From Roseivirga sp. (lineage in GTDB: Bacteria > Bacteroidota > Bacteroidia > Cytophagales > Cyclobacteriaceae): a stretch of DNA of 64,000 nucleotides. The notes under the pieces are model-generated. The model searched no databases and had not been told where the DNA came from. It saw nothing but the letters and a program-made list of their open reading frames with translations. Below are positions 8,338 through 17,535 of this stretch, piece by piece. The stretch covers positions 310,001-374,000 of the forward strand of contig JAAWWF010000026.1 of the NCBI GenBank assembly GCA_021404565.1, given 5' to 3'. A program made the translations under genes and the position numbers. Within the stretch, counting starts at the first letter, position 1. Every line of letters starts with the position of its first letter.

Positions 8338-9468
8338 ATGATTACTCCAAAGAAGTTAGTTCTGATTTTTTTTCTTCTTACGCCATTTATGCTGCATGCC
8401 AGGCAAAGCAGGCTTTGGGGAGTTACCTCTGTAGATGGTGAAAATGGATACGGTACGATTTTCAACCTGGAAACAGATGGGTTGGGGTTTACCAAAGTTC
8501 ACGACTTCAGTGGCGAGCATGGCTACCCTTTTGCCAGCCTTACCCTTAGCCATGGAAAACTCTGGGGTATGACCATGGGTCGTACGGGTACTCCTACTTC
8601 GAGATCCCAGGCCGGTCATGGCGCTATTTTCAGTCTGGAAACAGATGGTTCGGGCTTTCAAAATGTGCATGCCTTTAATGACTCGGATGGAAGTATGCCG
8701 CTAGGTGAGCTGATAGCCCATGGAAACCGCCTATGGGGTATGACTTACCAGGGAGGCAAATACAATCAGGGAGTCATCTTTTCAATAATGCCAGATGGTA
8801 CGGGATTTAGAAAAGAGCATGACTTTGATAAATCGTCAGGGTCAATGCCACGGAACAGTCTCTTGGTACATAACAACAAATTCTGGGGAACCACTTCTCA
8901 CGGAGGTCTGAATGATATGGGCGTGATCTTCAGTCTCAATCTTGATGGTAGCGGCTTCTCTAAAATTTATGACTTTGAAAGGACCCAGGGTGGAGAGCCT
9001 GAAAGCGGTTTGACCTTGCATCAAGGCAAATTTTGGGGTATGACAGCACGAGGAGGCAAGCACAATGAAGGCAGTCTTTTCTCCATAAATACAGATGGCT
9101 CTGGTTTTACAAAGCACCATGATTTTGTCTACCCAACTCTGGGAGATTTGATTGTGAGCAATGATAAACTCTGGGGCATGATGTCTCTACGGGGTGACCA
9201 TAATGCCGGGGTGATTTTTACCATGGATGCAGCTGGTTATAAAGCAGTGCATCATTTTGATAAGCCAAATGGCCGTTTTCCGGAGGGTAATCTGATGGAA
9301 AGCAATGGGTTGTTATGGGGTATGACCCGCTTTGGAGGGGCAAATAATACAGGGGTACTTTTCTCAATTGGCAAAGATGGATCGGGTTTTCGCAAGGTGT
9401 TGGATTTTGATAAGTTCACTGGAGGTACTCCGTACGGCACATTGATTGAGGTGCCTGTTTCTAACTAA
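8338..9468 (+). CDS. Secreted GloVer-repeat protein (seven tandem repeats)
   Basis: After a signal peptide (about residues 1-22, ending MLHARQ), almost the whole 376-residue protein is seven repeats of roughly 45-50 residues. Each runs LWGMT-x-GG-x-N-x-GVIFS-x-DGSGF-x-K-x-HDF, the signature of the Gloeobacter/Verrucomicrobia (GloVer, TIGR03803) tandem repeat. Seven units fit a closed seven-bladed beta-propeller; that fold is inference. In other bacteria these repeats sit in large anchored or sorting-signal proteins, but here no C-terminal anchor or type IX sorting domain is visible and the chain ends shortly after the last repeat. The function of the family is unknown. Confidence 0.85.
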   Translation: MITPKKLVLIFFLLTPFMLHARQSRLWGVTSVDGENGYGTIFNLETDGLGFTKVHDFSGEHGYPFASLTLSHGKLWGMTMGRTGTPTSRSQAGHGAIFSLETDGSGFQNVHAFNDSDGSMPLGELIAHGNRLWGMTYQGGKYNQGVIFSIMPDGTGFRKEHDFDKSSGSMPRNSLLVHNNKFWGTTSHGGLNDMGVIFSLNLDGSGFSKIYDFERTQGGEPESGLTLHQGKFWGMTARGGKHNEGSLFSINTDGSGFTKHHDFVYPTLGDLIVSNDKLWGMMSLRGDHNAGVIFTMDAAGYKAVHHFDKPNGRFPEGNLMESNGLLWGMTRFGGANNTGVLFSIGKDGSGFRKVLDFDKFTGGTPYGTLIEVPVSN

Positions 9469-9847
9469 ACCTCCTGTTCCTGCTCAGAGTAATTCGTTCG
9501 AAGACTCTGAGCAACGCAACATTACGCGTCACTACTCTCGGGTGGTTGGGCCTGAGCAATACTGAGTATAAAGAATACCTCAGACTTTCCTCGCGAATAA
9601 CTCTGAGGGCGTATGTAGGGCCCTGGGTTCACTAATTCGTCCGAGCACTCCAAGTGGTCAGACGAATGATACGAAATGGATTTCTCTGTTTTTCCTATCC
9701 TGAGGAACGAAGGATCTAAAACAGAGTGAACCTTTAAACCTCTCACGAATAAAATCATCCAACCCAAAACCCTCAATTCCCCAAACAAAAGGGATAATTC
9801 GGCCGTATGAGAATTATTTAACCTCTCATCAAATCATAGTATACCAC
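9469..9847. other. 379-base intergenic region with three inverted repeats
   Basis: No convincing gene was found. Three inverted repeats are present. TGCTCAGAGT (9481-9490) pairs perfectly with 9504-9513 around 13 bases. CCTCAGA (9578-9584) pairs with TCTGAGG (9602-9608). ATTCGTCCGA (9635-9644) pairs with TCAGACGAAT (9658-9667), with one G-T pair, again around 13 bases. The words CTCAGA/TCTGAG recur. None has a clear T-tract, so simple terminators do not explain it. An 88-codon minus-strand frame (9522-9788) has low-complexity content and no family features. Confidence 0.5.
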
Positions 9848-10954
9848 ATGGCCGAACTCTTTAAAAATATCTACAATACTGAAACCTTAGGACGTTTTGC
9901 TGCTATCGTAAAAGAGGTGGTTCCGGCATTTGAAAAGGAGAGTTTTCTTAAGCGCATTTTTGATAAAGACTGGGAGGAAAAGGAGCTGAAACAGCGCATG
10001 CGCCATATCTCAATTACCTTGCATACACATTTGTCACAGCGTTATGATGAAAGCATCAGACAGCTTCTCGGAATTATTGAAAATCATTTGTCTAAGGGAA
10101 TCAGGGAAACCAGCATAGAATTTATGTTCTTCCCAGATTTTATAGAGCTCTATGGACTGGATGATTTTGAAACCTCTGTCAATGCCTTTGAAACGGTGAC
10201 TCAGTTTACCAGCTGCGAGTTTGGTGTAAGGCCTTTTATCATTCGATATCCTGAAGAGATGATTCAGCGAATGAAAGAATGGTCAGAACATGAGCACCCT
10301 GCTGTAAGAAGACTCTCTACAGAAGGTTGCAGACCCAGGCTTCCCTGGGCAATGGCCATTCCTGATTTGAAAAAAGACCCTGCTCCTATTCTTCCTATTC
10401 TGAAGAGGCTTAAAACCGACCCATCAGAATCTGTAAGGCGCAGTGTTGCCAATAATCTGAATGATATTTCAAAAGACAACCCTGACCTGGTGCTGGATTT
10501 AGCCTATGAATGGCAGGGCCAAAACAAAGATGTGGATTGGGTGGTAAAACATGCCTGCCGAACACTGTTGAAACAAGGCCATCCCAAGGCCATGACACTT
10601 TTCGGCTTTGGCTCGGTAAAGGAAATTGAAATCCGTGATCTGGAAATCACCACACCTGTAGTGAAGCTGGGCAACTCATTGGAGTTTAACTTCAGCCTGG
10701 AGAACAAGGCTAAAAAAGAGTCTAAGATACGTTTAGAATACGCCATTTACTTTCTCAAGGCCAATAAGAGCCTGGCAAAAAAGGTGTTCACCATCAGCGA
10801 AAAAGCATATGCGGCAAACTCTGTTGCTGAGATCAGCAGAAAGCAACCCTTTAAGCTGATTACCACCCGTAAACTTTATGAGGGAGGACATAAGCTGGCC
10901 CTGATCATTAATGGTAATGAGCAGGACCAGTTTGATTTTGAATTTGTATTGTAA
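9848..10954 (+). CDS. DNA alkylation repair protein, HEAT-repeat AlkC/AlkD-like
   Basis: The 368-residue product starts MAELFKNIYN and is built of HEAT-like helix pairs across residues 60-260. The stretch WSEHEHPAVRRLSTEGCRPR followed by LPWA, and later PSESVRRSVANNLNDISKDN, are typical of AlkC/AlkD-family DNA glycosylases. These remove 3- or 7-methylated purines through a positively charged concave surface. The last ~110 residues (IEIRDLEITTPVVKLGNSLEF onward) form a predicted beta-rich, Ig-like domain, as seen in AlkC-type members. Cytoplasmic, no signal peptide. Its stop lies two bases before the stop of the convergent permease gene. Confidence 0.85.
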   Translation: MAELFKNIYNTETLGRFAAIVKEVVPAFEKESFLKRIFDKDWEEKELKQRMRHISITLHTHLSQRYDESIRQLLGIIENHLSKGIRETSIEFMFFPDFIELYGLDDFETSVNAFETVTQFTSCEFGVRPFIIRYPEEMIQRMKEWSEHEHPAVRRLSTEGCRPRLPWAMAIPDLKKDPAPILPILKRLKTDPSESVRRSVANNLNDISKDNPDLVLDLAYEWQGQNKDVDWVVKHACRTLLKQGHPKAMTLFGFGSVKEIEIRDLEITTPVVKLGNSLEFNFSLENKAKKESKIRLEYAIYFLKANKSLAKKVFTISEKAYAANSVAEISRKQPFKLITTRKLYEGGHKLALIINGNEQDQFDFEFVL

Positions 10955-10956
10955 AC

Positions 10957-13359
10957 CTATTCAGACCGGAGGCTCTGAACCGGGTTCATCCTGGCTGACC
11001 TGATAGCGTGAAAACTCACCGTTACAATGGTAATGGCAATCGCACCGCCAGCAGCCACGGCAAATACCCACCACGAAATACCGGTTCTGTATTCATAGCT
11101 TTGCAGCCAGCCATTCAGAATGTACCAGGCAATGGGTATGGCGATAAGGCAGCTCAGACCTACCAGTGATATAAAGCTTCCGGAAACCATTTTCCAGATA
11201 CTGATCACCGAAGCCCCCAACACCTTTCTGATGCCTATCTCTTTGGTGCGCTGGGCTACCACAAAAGAGGCCAGGCCGAGCAGACCCAAACAGCTAATGA
11301 ATATGGCCATCAAGGCGAAAATACCTGATAAGGTTCCGGTACGTTCTTCAGCAGCAAAATTTCTACCATATTCAACATCGGTAAAGCGGTAGTCGAAAGG
11401 AATGGCCGGGACATGCTTGTTAAAGGCATTTTTGACCAAAGCCAGCGATTCGGCTGTGTTTTTATTGGGGTTGAGCCTGATGGTCATACAATCCATGCGC
11501 CCCTGGCCAATGGAATAAATCGTTGGTCTCACTGGGCTGAAAGGAGACTCGATGAGCATATCCTTCACCACACCGATTACCCGAAAACTCTCGGCATTGG
11601 CTCCGCTACCCCATTTGACCACCTTACCCAAAGGATCTTCGAGCCCCATATAGGCCACCGCTTTTTCGTTGAGTATAAATGCTGAGGAGTCTGTAGCAAA
11701 ATTTCTTGAGAAGTTGCGGCCCTGTACTACCTCCCAGCCCACTGTCTCGCCATACTCGTGAGTGGCCCTGATATCAGCAAAATTGTATTGAGCATTAGGG
11801 TCTTTGCCCTCCCAGTCATAGTCAGCCCTTTGAGAGAAAATTCCAGTCAGTGGGCTGCTTGATTCTGACATTTCCACAATCGCTTGCTGTGATTTGAGCT
11901 CGGTGCGTAATAGCTCGTATTTGCCATTAAAATCAGGAGTATTGCTCCAGATCATAATGGTCTTTTCGTTATTAAAGCCGAGGGGCCGGTCTTTGGCAAA
12001 CTCTATTTGCTTTCTTACAAGGGCTGTTCCTATAATCAGACTGATTGATACGCTAAACTGAAGCACTACCAGAACCTTTCTGAAGTTGGTGGTAGACCTG
12101 CCACCCTTGATACTGCCTTTTAGAGCCCTGACGGGGCGAAAGGAGGATAAATATAAGGCGGGGTAACTACCGGAAACCAGACCTGTGAATAATACAAAGG
12201 CACTGCAGATCAGCCAGAAATAGAGACTGTTTAATGGGAGTGCGATTTCTTTGCCTGCCAGCTCATTGAAAGCGGGCATTGTCAGTACCACAATACCCAA
12301 TGTGAGTAAAAAGGCCAGCACTACAACCAAAAAGGATTCAGCAAAGAATTGTCCGATGAGGTGACCTCGAAGAGAACCAATAGCTTTTCGAATACCTACT
12401 TCCTTAGACCGTCTCTCTGACTGTGCCGTGCTAAGGTTCATAAAGTTGATACAGGCCAGCAAGAGTACAAAAACACCTACCAGACCAAAAAGCCATACCG
12501 ACTGAATGGCACCACCTTCGTTTTCACCATTCTTCCATTGCGCTCTAAGATGCCAGTCTTTCATGGGGTAGAGCTCAAGCTCGGGGCTGTAGGCTCTTTC
12601 AGCTTCATTCAGGTGCTCTTGCATGGTGGTTTTGATACTACTACTGACAGAAGTCATATCTACCTGATCTTCCAATTGTACATATAACTGGAATGAGCTC
12701 ATGTCCCAGTCTTTGCGTTCAGCGGCTCTTTTGATCCAACCCTGGGCATTGGCAAAAAGCTGCCAGGGAGCAATGAATTTTAGCTGATGCAGGCTGGAGC
12801 TTTGGGGAAGATCTTCATAAACTCCGGTGACCATTACGTCCATTACATTGTTGATTTTCATCAGCTTTCCCAATGCCTCTTCATCTCCAAAAAAGGTTTT
12901 GGCCAAAGAGGCTGAAAGTATAACAGACCCGGGCTCTGTGAGGGCAGCAGTAGTACCACTGAGCATTTTTAGAGAAAACATACTGATTGTCTCAGGCCCC
13001 ATATAGTTACCTGTCTTGGTAAATTTCATGTCTTCATGCGAGATGATCTGCTCCTGAGGCCAAAAGGCTGTTGCGAGGTACTTGAAATTGCTTCCATATT
13101 TGAAACGAAGCTCCTCTTCCAGGGGGAGCGGAACAGCTTTTCCGGTCTTTTTACTTCCATTTACATCACGATGAGATATTACTTGTGCAATCTGATCATG
13201 ATTGCTGTGGTAGTCATCAAAGGATAATTCATCGTATACCCAGAGGCCGATGAGCATTGCGGCTGCCAGGCCCATTGCCAGCCCTCCTATATTGATAATG
13301 GAGTAACCTTTGTTTCTTAGAAGGTTTCTGTAAGCGGTTTTAAAGTAGTTGCGATACAT
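10957..13359 (-). CDS. MacB/FtsX-like ABC transporter permease
   Basis: The start is the ATG at 13359 (MYRNYFKTAYRNLLRNKGYS), giving 800 residues; an upstream in-frame ATG adds seven residues. The N-terminal helix (about 21-42) and MacB_PCD periplasmic domain are followed by a first FtsX domain with RRSKEVGIRKAIGSLRG and three helices. A second periplasmic domain is followed by a second FtsX domain with QRTKEIGIRKVLGASVISIW, and the chain ends RMNPVQSLRSE. Eight membrane segments are expected. The sequence is complete and similar in plan to the other two permeases in the window. There is no ATPase neighbour, so it probably shares one encoded elsewhere. Confidence 0.92.
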   Translation of the reverse strand: MYRNYFKTAYRNLLRNKGYSIINIGGLAMGLAAAMLIGLWVYDELSFDDYHSNHDQIAQVISHRDVNGSKKTGKAVPLPLEEELRFKYGSNFKYLATAFWPQEQIISHEDMKFTKTGNYMGPETISMFSLKMLSGTTAALTEPGSVILSASLAKTFFGDEEALGKLMKINNVMDVMVTGVYEDLPQSSSLHQLKFIAPWQLFANAQGWIKRAAERKDWDMSSFQLYVQLEDQVDMTSVSSSIKTTMQEHLNEAERAYSPELELYPMKDWHLRAQWKNGENEGGAIQSVWLFGLVGVFVLLLACINFMNLSTAQSERRSKEVGIRKAIGSLRGHLIGQFFAESFLVVVLAFLLTLGIVVLTMPAFNELAGKEIALPLNSLYFWLICSAFVLFTGLVSGSYPALYLSSFRPVRALKGSIKGGRSTTNFRKVLVVLQFSVSISLIIGTALVRKQIEFAKDRPLGFNNEKTIMIWSNTPDFNGKYELLRTELKSQQAIVEMSESSSPLTGIFSQRADYDWEGKDPNAQYNFADIRATHEYGETVGWEVVQGRNFSRNFATDSSAFILNEKAVAYMGLEDPLGKVVKWGSGANAESFRVIGVVKDMLIESPFSPVRPTIYSIGQGRMDCMTIRLNPNKNTAESLALVKNAFNKHVPAIPFDYRFTDVEYGRNFAAEERTGTLSGIFALMAIFISCLGLLGLASFVVAQRTKEIGIRKVLGASVISIWKMVSGSFISLVGLSCLIAIPIAWYILNGWLQSYEYRTGISWWVFAVAAGGAIAITIVTVSFHAIRSARMNPVQSLRSE

Positions 13360-13483
13360 ATTTGAGTAAGTTCTATCCAAAAGTCCGGGATTTAATCAGG
13401 GCATCAGTCCCTACATAATTCCCAACTAAATACCCATGACGACTTGGGTGTGATTATATTACACTAAGAATACAACCTTGATT

Positions 13484-14302
13484 ATGAAACGCGCTTTACT
13501 CCTAATTTTTATGCTTTGCTATGCCCTGACCTGCTTTGGGCAGGAAGCCGACTATAAAACTGAAACAGACCTTACCTACTATCCTGAAAACCTGATTAAT
13601 GGCCAGGCTTATATCAAGGAGCGCTGTGTGTTGGATCTTTATTACCCCGCTGAGGAAAAAGGCTTCGCCACCATTGTGTGGTTTCATGGAGGAGGATTGA
13701 CGGGTGGTCAGAAAGAAATTCCCGAGGCCCTGAAACAGCAAGGCGTGGCGATTATTGGTGTGAATTACCGACTCTACCCCAAGGTAAAAGCTCCGGGCTA
13801 TATTGAAGATGCTGCGGCTGCTGTGGCCTGGGCCTTTAAGAACATTGAAGCGTATGGAGGTGAAGCTGATAAGATCTTTATCTCAGGTCATTCGGCCGGT
13901 GGCTACCTGGCGAGTATGATTGGTCTTGATAAAAAGTGGCTCGCCAAACATGGCGTAGATGCCAATAAAATTGCCGGACTGATTCCCTTTAGCGGTCATA
14001 CGATTACCCACTTTACAGTACGGGAAGAACGCGGGATTGCCGGTACTCAGCCGATTGTAGATGACTTGGCACCACTCTATCACGTGAGGCCCGATGCGCC
14101 TCCCCTGCTCTTGATCACAGGCGATCGGGAGCTGGAATTGCTGGGCAGATATGAAGAGAATGCCTATATGATGCGGATGATGAAAGTAGTCGGGCATAAA
14201 GACACGCGCATTATGGAGCTGGATGGTTACGACCACGGAATGACAGCCCCGGCCTTTCCCCTGCTTTTGAAAGAGGTGAAGAGGATCAGTAGTGAGAAAT
14301 GA
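13484..14302 (+). CDS. Secreted alpha/beta-hydrolase, esterase/lipase type
   Basis: The ATG at 13484 (MKRALLLIFMLCYALTCFGQ) gives 272 residues with a signal peptide cleaved near residue 20. An oxyanion-hole HGGG motif lies at 68-71 and the nucleophile elbow GHSAGG at 135-140 (Ser137). An Asp in LITGDRELE near 217 and a His in DGYDHGMT near 255 complete a catalytic triad. This is the arrangement of hormone-sensitive-lipase or carbohydrate-esterase-like hydrolases acting on small acyl esters. The next gene starts within ten bases, so the esterase and the ADP-ribosylglycohydrolase-fold lipoprotein are very likely one transcription unit working on a common extracytoplasmic substrate. Confidence 0.9.
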   Translation: MKRALLLIFMLCYALTCFGQEADYKTETDLTYYPENLINGQAYIKERCVLDLYYPAEEKGFATIVWFHGGGLTGGQKEIPEALKQQGVAIIGVNYRLYPKVKAPGYIEDAAAAVAWAFKNIEAYGGEADKIFISGHSAGGYLASMIGLDKKWLAKHGVDANKIAGLIPFSGHTITHFTVREERGIAGTQPIVDDLAPLYHVRPDAPPLLLITGDRELELLGRYEENAYMMRMMKVVGHKDTRIMELDGYDHGMTAPAFPLLLKEVKRISSEK

Positions 14303-14309
14303 TAAGGAG

Positions 14310-15671
14310 ATGAATCGACTTAATAAACTCTTTCCGGCTGTGCTGGTCCTGACGTTCTTACTTGCCGGTTGCCAAAGCCGGGAAAGGACTTCCAACGCTC
14401 TCAGGGACCCTCAATTGAATTATAAGGAATACCGGCCACAACCATCTGATGTGGTGATTTCACGCTCAGATTATGCTGAAAAACTCTATGGCTTCTGGCT
14501 TGGGCAATGCATTGCCAACTGGACGGGTTTGGTGACCGAGATGGACAAGATTGGTAATATCGGTGAGGTTAAAACCGGGGATTTTTATACACGGGAAGAT
14601 TGGGGAAAGCCCGATCAGCCCAGCATTTGGGCAGAAGGTGTACCGAGTGACCTGTCCCCTACCATTGATTTTGTATTTGAAGATGAAGGGGGCATTTGGG
14701 GAGCCGATGACGATACGGACATAGAATATATCTATCAGCACCTGCTCTATGAAAACAAAACCAGCCTGTTGACAGGTGAGCAAATTCGCGAGGGCTGGCT
14801 AAGGCATATTAAAAAGGAAGAGGAAAACTATCTCTGGGTCTCCAATCAGAAGGCTTTCGACCTGATGAATGAGGGTATGGTACCCCCTGCTACCAGCGAC
14901 CCGGTAAACAATGAGCACTATGCCATGATTGATGCACAACTCACTACCGAAATCTTCGGATTCTTTGCACCCGGAAGACCAGAAATCGCTTTGAAAATGG
15001 CACATCTACCCATCCGCACCACGGCCAGAGATAACGCTGCCTGGATCTCTGAGTTTTATGTGATCATGTATTCGCTGGCATCCGCTAATGAAGAAGCGAC
15101 AATGAAAGAGCGTGTTTTTGCTATGGCGGCAGAGGCACGCAATCATCTACCGGCAGACTCCTATGCCGCGGCTATGTACGACTTCGTACTGGCCGAATAC
15201 AAAGCGGGTACTCCCTGGGAAGCCACCCGCGACAAGCTTTATCAGCGTTATCAGGTAGAGCAGGCAGATGGCTATGATATTACGTCTCAAAACCTCTATT
15301 GCAATGGCTGCTTTGCGGCCGGCATCAACTTTGGTGCTGGCATGATCAGCCTCTTTTATGGAGAGGGCGACATCAAAGAAACCATCAAAATTGGTGCTTT
15401 GGCAGGTTGGGACTCCGATAACCCCACAGCTACCTGGGGCGGAATGCTGGGTTTTATGCGGGGTAAAGCCGGAGTAGAAAAAGCTTTCAACCGCACCTTT
15501 GCTGATCAGTTTAACATTCATCGCACCCGCCAAAACTTCCCCAACAATGGCATTGACAATTTCTCTGCTATGGCCCAAAAGGGTATCTATATCATTGATA
15601 GAGTAGTGCAGGAGCAGCTACAGGGAGGCGTGGATTTAGAGAAGGACATTTGGTATGTGCCGAAGTGGTAG
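14310..15671 (+). CDS. ADP-ribosylglycohydrolase-fold lipoprotein
   Basis: The ATG at 14310 gives 453 residues; a GTG at 14292 that overlaps the esterase stop is an alternative. A lipoprotein signal ends LLAGC (Cys21), so the enzyme is anchored outside the cytoplasm. Family motifs are KLYGFWLGQCIANWTG near the start of the domain, GADDDTDIEY (the magnesium-binding DDxD-type loop) near residue 135, and DSDNPTATWGGMLGFMRG near 370, the second metal-binding loop with its glycine-rich helix. Both metal sites are intact. In the cytoplasm such enzymes remove ADP-ribose from proteins. An exported form linked to an esterase more likely hydrolyses an N- or O-glycosidic bond in an imported or surface substrate. 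Confidence 0.87.
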   Translation: MNRLNKLFPAVLVLTFLLAGCQSRERTSNALRDPQLNYKEYRPQPSDVVISRSDYAEKLYGFWLGQCIANWTGLVTEMDKIGNIGEVKTGDFYTREDWGKPDQPSIWAEGVPSDLSPTIDFVFEDEGGIWGADDDTDIEYIYQHLLYENKTSLLTGEQIREGWLRHIKKEEENYLWVSNQKAFDLMNEGMVPPATSDPVNNEHYAMIDAQLTTEIFGFFAPGRPEIALKMAHLPIRTTARDNAAWISEFYVIMYSLASANEEATMKERVFAMAAEARNHLPADSYAAAMYDFVLAEYKAGTPWEATRDKLYQRYQVEQADGYDITSQNLYCNGCFAAGINFGAGMISLFYGEGDIKETIKIGALAGWDSDNPTATWGGMLGFMRGKAGVEKAFNRTFADQFNIHRTRQNFPNNGIDNFSAMAQKGIYIIDRVVQEQLQGGVDLEKDIWYVPKW

Positions 15672-15733
15672 TGGTGTGCGAGATATTTCGCGTTTCTGAA
15701 ATATGGATCGTCAGGTTGACTAGTCCAGACCAC

Positions 15734-16105
15734 TCAATACCCATAACTCCTGCCAAATGGAGCAAAGGCTAAACCGGCCAGCTTAAAGTGCTGTACGCCA
15801 AAGGGAATACCGATGATGGTGATACAGAATATCAACCCACAAACGATATGCGTGAGAAAAATCCAGAAGCCTCCAAAAATCAACCAAATGATATTGAGAG
15901 GTAATGAGAGACAACCGCTGAGCGTGCGACCTGCCTCAATTTGTTGCCCAAAAGGGGCAAAACCCAGAATGGCCAACTTAAAGCACTGAATGCCGAAGGG
16001 AATACCCACGATGGTTAAGCATAGGGCTATGCCACCAATGATGTATTCCAGGGCAATGGCCCAACCCCCGAATACGATCCAGATAATATTACCGATTAGC
16101 GACAT
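15734..16105 (-). CDS. YccF domain inner membrane protein
   Basis: The 123-residue product contains two copies of the YccF unit. Each has NIIW-x-x-FGG, a hydrophobic helix, then C-x-TI-x-GIPFG-x-Q-x-FKLA-x-x-x-FAPFG, at about residues 6-52 and 70-120. Four membrane segments are predicted. The full-length double-repeat layout matches YccF-family proteins; their function is not established. The gene is convergent with the ADP-ribosylglycohydrolase-fold gene, 62 bases away, and lies downstream of the propeller lipoprotein gene on the same strand, with a 131-base gap containing only AT-rich sequence. Confidence 0.9.
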   Translation of the reverse strand: MSLIGNIIWIVFGGWAIALEYIIGGIALCLTIVGIPFGIQCFKLAILGFAPFGQQIEAGRTLSGCLSLPLNIIWLIFGGFWIFLTHIVCGLIFCITIIGIPFGVQHFKLAGLAFAPFGRSYGY

Positions 16106-16236
16106 GATTTATGTTATTCTCCTTTAAGCTTTAACGCTGATACATCTACTGTTAGTCACAAGTTAATGGTATACGGGCTAAATGAATGATAAATTATTAA
16201 TTGATGAGTGAGCTATCTAACATTAATCATTCAGCA

Positions 16237-17433
16237 TTACCTATCTACTTCAATCCTCTCACTCAACTCATAAATATCATATTGATTATAATCCCGTTCT
16301 ATTTCCTCATTGATATTGGGAACTATGAACTGTCGCTCTGAAAGGCGTACAAGGCGTGGAAAACGCTTATCGGTTTCATAAACCTTTTGACCTGCCATGA
16401 AAAAAGAAGTGAATGTTTGACTTTCAATTCCCGCTACTTTATTAGCCTCCTGATAGCTGGTGATAGCATTATTTGAGAAGCCTGTTTTGTGCACTACCAT
16501 GGTCAGCTCACCTTCTGAATTGACATCGAGAATGCTGCTGTTTGAGAGGCCGTATACATAGTTGAGTTCGTTGCTCGGTCCAAAGCCTTTCAAGCTGTTT
16601 TTATGCTGATCTTCATAAATAAGCCCTCTCGGTTCCATATTAAAATCTGTCAAACTCAGGTCAATCGTTTCCAACAGAGTGAAATCACTCGTCACATCAT
16701 AGATATAGAGCTTCTGCTCCAGGGGCAGGGCGAGTACCAGCTGATTTTTAATTACATTGAAAGATACTTTTGGTTGATGGCTGTTATAAAAAAGCTCCGA
16801 TCTGCGATATACCGAAGTCTCGGGATATCTGAGTAGCGCTCTGCCTTCTTCAGCTCCGGCACGAAATACGCTGATCATAGACGCCTGCTCAAAATGGTTT
16901 ATTTCCAGTTTCAAGGTACCACCAGCATTGTGATCAACAACACGTATTAGCAGGTTTTCGTCCGCTGCCCTCATTACAATGGGTGCTCCATCGATATACC
17001 TTAATGGTAAGCTATAACCTGAGGCACCATAAACAACCCGGCTTTGGTACATCCAATCATTATCGTATGTAAAATAGACTGCTGGCCCGTGAATGATTTT
17101 ACCATCACCAAAGTAGCCGAGTTCGGTTAGTCCCATGCCAAAATGCCCTGGTCCTTCCCCTGTGAGGTCTACTTCGCTTAGTATGTTACCCTCCATGTCT
17201 ATTTCAAGACACATTTTCGTGCTGGTAGCATAAGCCAGCAGACGCCTTTTTTCAGCATCGTAATCTGTGATTTGAATGGCTTCAAGTTTGTCGATACGAA
17301 TAGAATCTACTTTTACAAGTTCATATTGAGTGGTTTTGGCAGATTGAGAATTCGAACTGCTGTCTGACCCACATGATAATGAGGCGAAGGCAGGTAGACC
17401 CAAAAGAACGAAATGATATAAGATTTTAGACAT
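16237..17433 (-). CDS. Predicted six-bladed beta-propeller lipoprotein (DUF4221-like)
   Basis: The start at 17433 (MSKILYHFVLLGLPAFASLS, then Cys21) gives 398 residues with a lipoprotein signal. The body has repeated strand-turn patterns, such as DYDAEKRRLLAYATST, LEIDMEGNILSEVDLTGEGPG and LYIYDVTSDFTLLETIDLSL. These resemble the 6-bladed propeller proteins, including DUF4221, that are widespread as Bacteroidota lipoproteins. The GEGPGHF loop after the first blade is characteristic of the group. No catalytic residues are evident. Functions in this group are unknown; some neighbours are exported peptides or peptidases. Family placement is by general pattern, so moderate. Confidence 0.72.
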   Translation of the reverse strand: MSKILYHFVLLGLPAFASLSCGSDSSSNSQSAKTTQYELVKVDSIRIDKLEAIQITDYDAEKRRLLAYATSTKMCLEIDMEGNILSEVDLTGEGPGHFGMGLTELGYFGDGKIIHGPAVYFTYDNDWMYQSRVVYGASGYSLPLRYIDGAPIVMRAADENLLIRVVDHNAGGTLKLEINHFEQASMISVFRAGAEEGRALLRYPETSVYRRSELFYNSHQPKVSFNVIKNQLVLALPLEQKLYIYDVTSDFTLLETIDLSLTDFNMEPRGLIYEDQHKNSLKGFGPSNELNYVYGLSNSSILDVNSEGELTMVVHKTGFSNNAITSYQEANKVAGIESQTFTSFFMAGQKVYETDKRFPRLVRLSERQFIVPNINEEIERDYNQYDIYELSERIEVDR

Positions 17434-17535
17434 ATTGGCAAAGCTAAGAGATTTGCTTATTGGTACCACTTATCTCCGAAAGGTCACCCTGGAACCAGCA
17501 AATAGTTCGAAACTTTCCAATAACCGGTTTAGGGA

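Noticed and set aside
9522-9788. An 88-codon minus-strand frame in the intergenic gap
   Set aside because: It overlaps the inverted repeats, has no recognisable domain, no signal and no ribosome binding site, and its residue pattern looks random.
13883-14395. A 170-codon minus-strand frame across the esterase and ADP-ribosylglycohydrolase genes
   Set aside because: It spans the junction of two real genes in the opposite frame and shows no domain.
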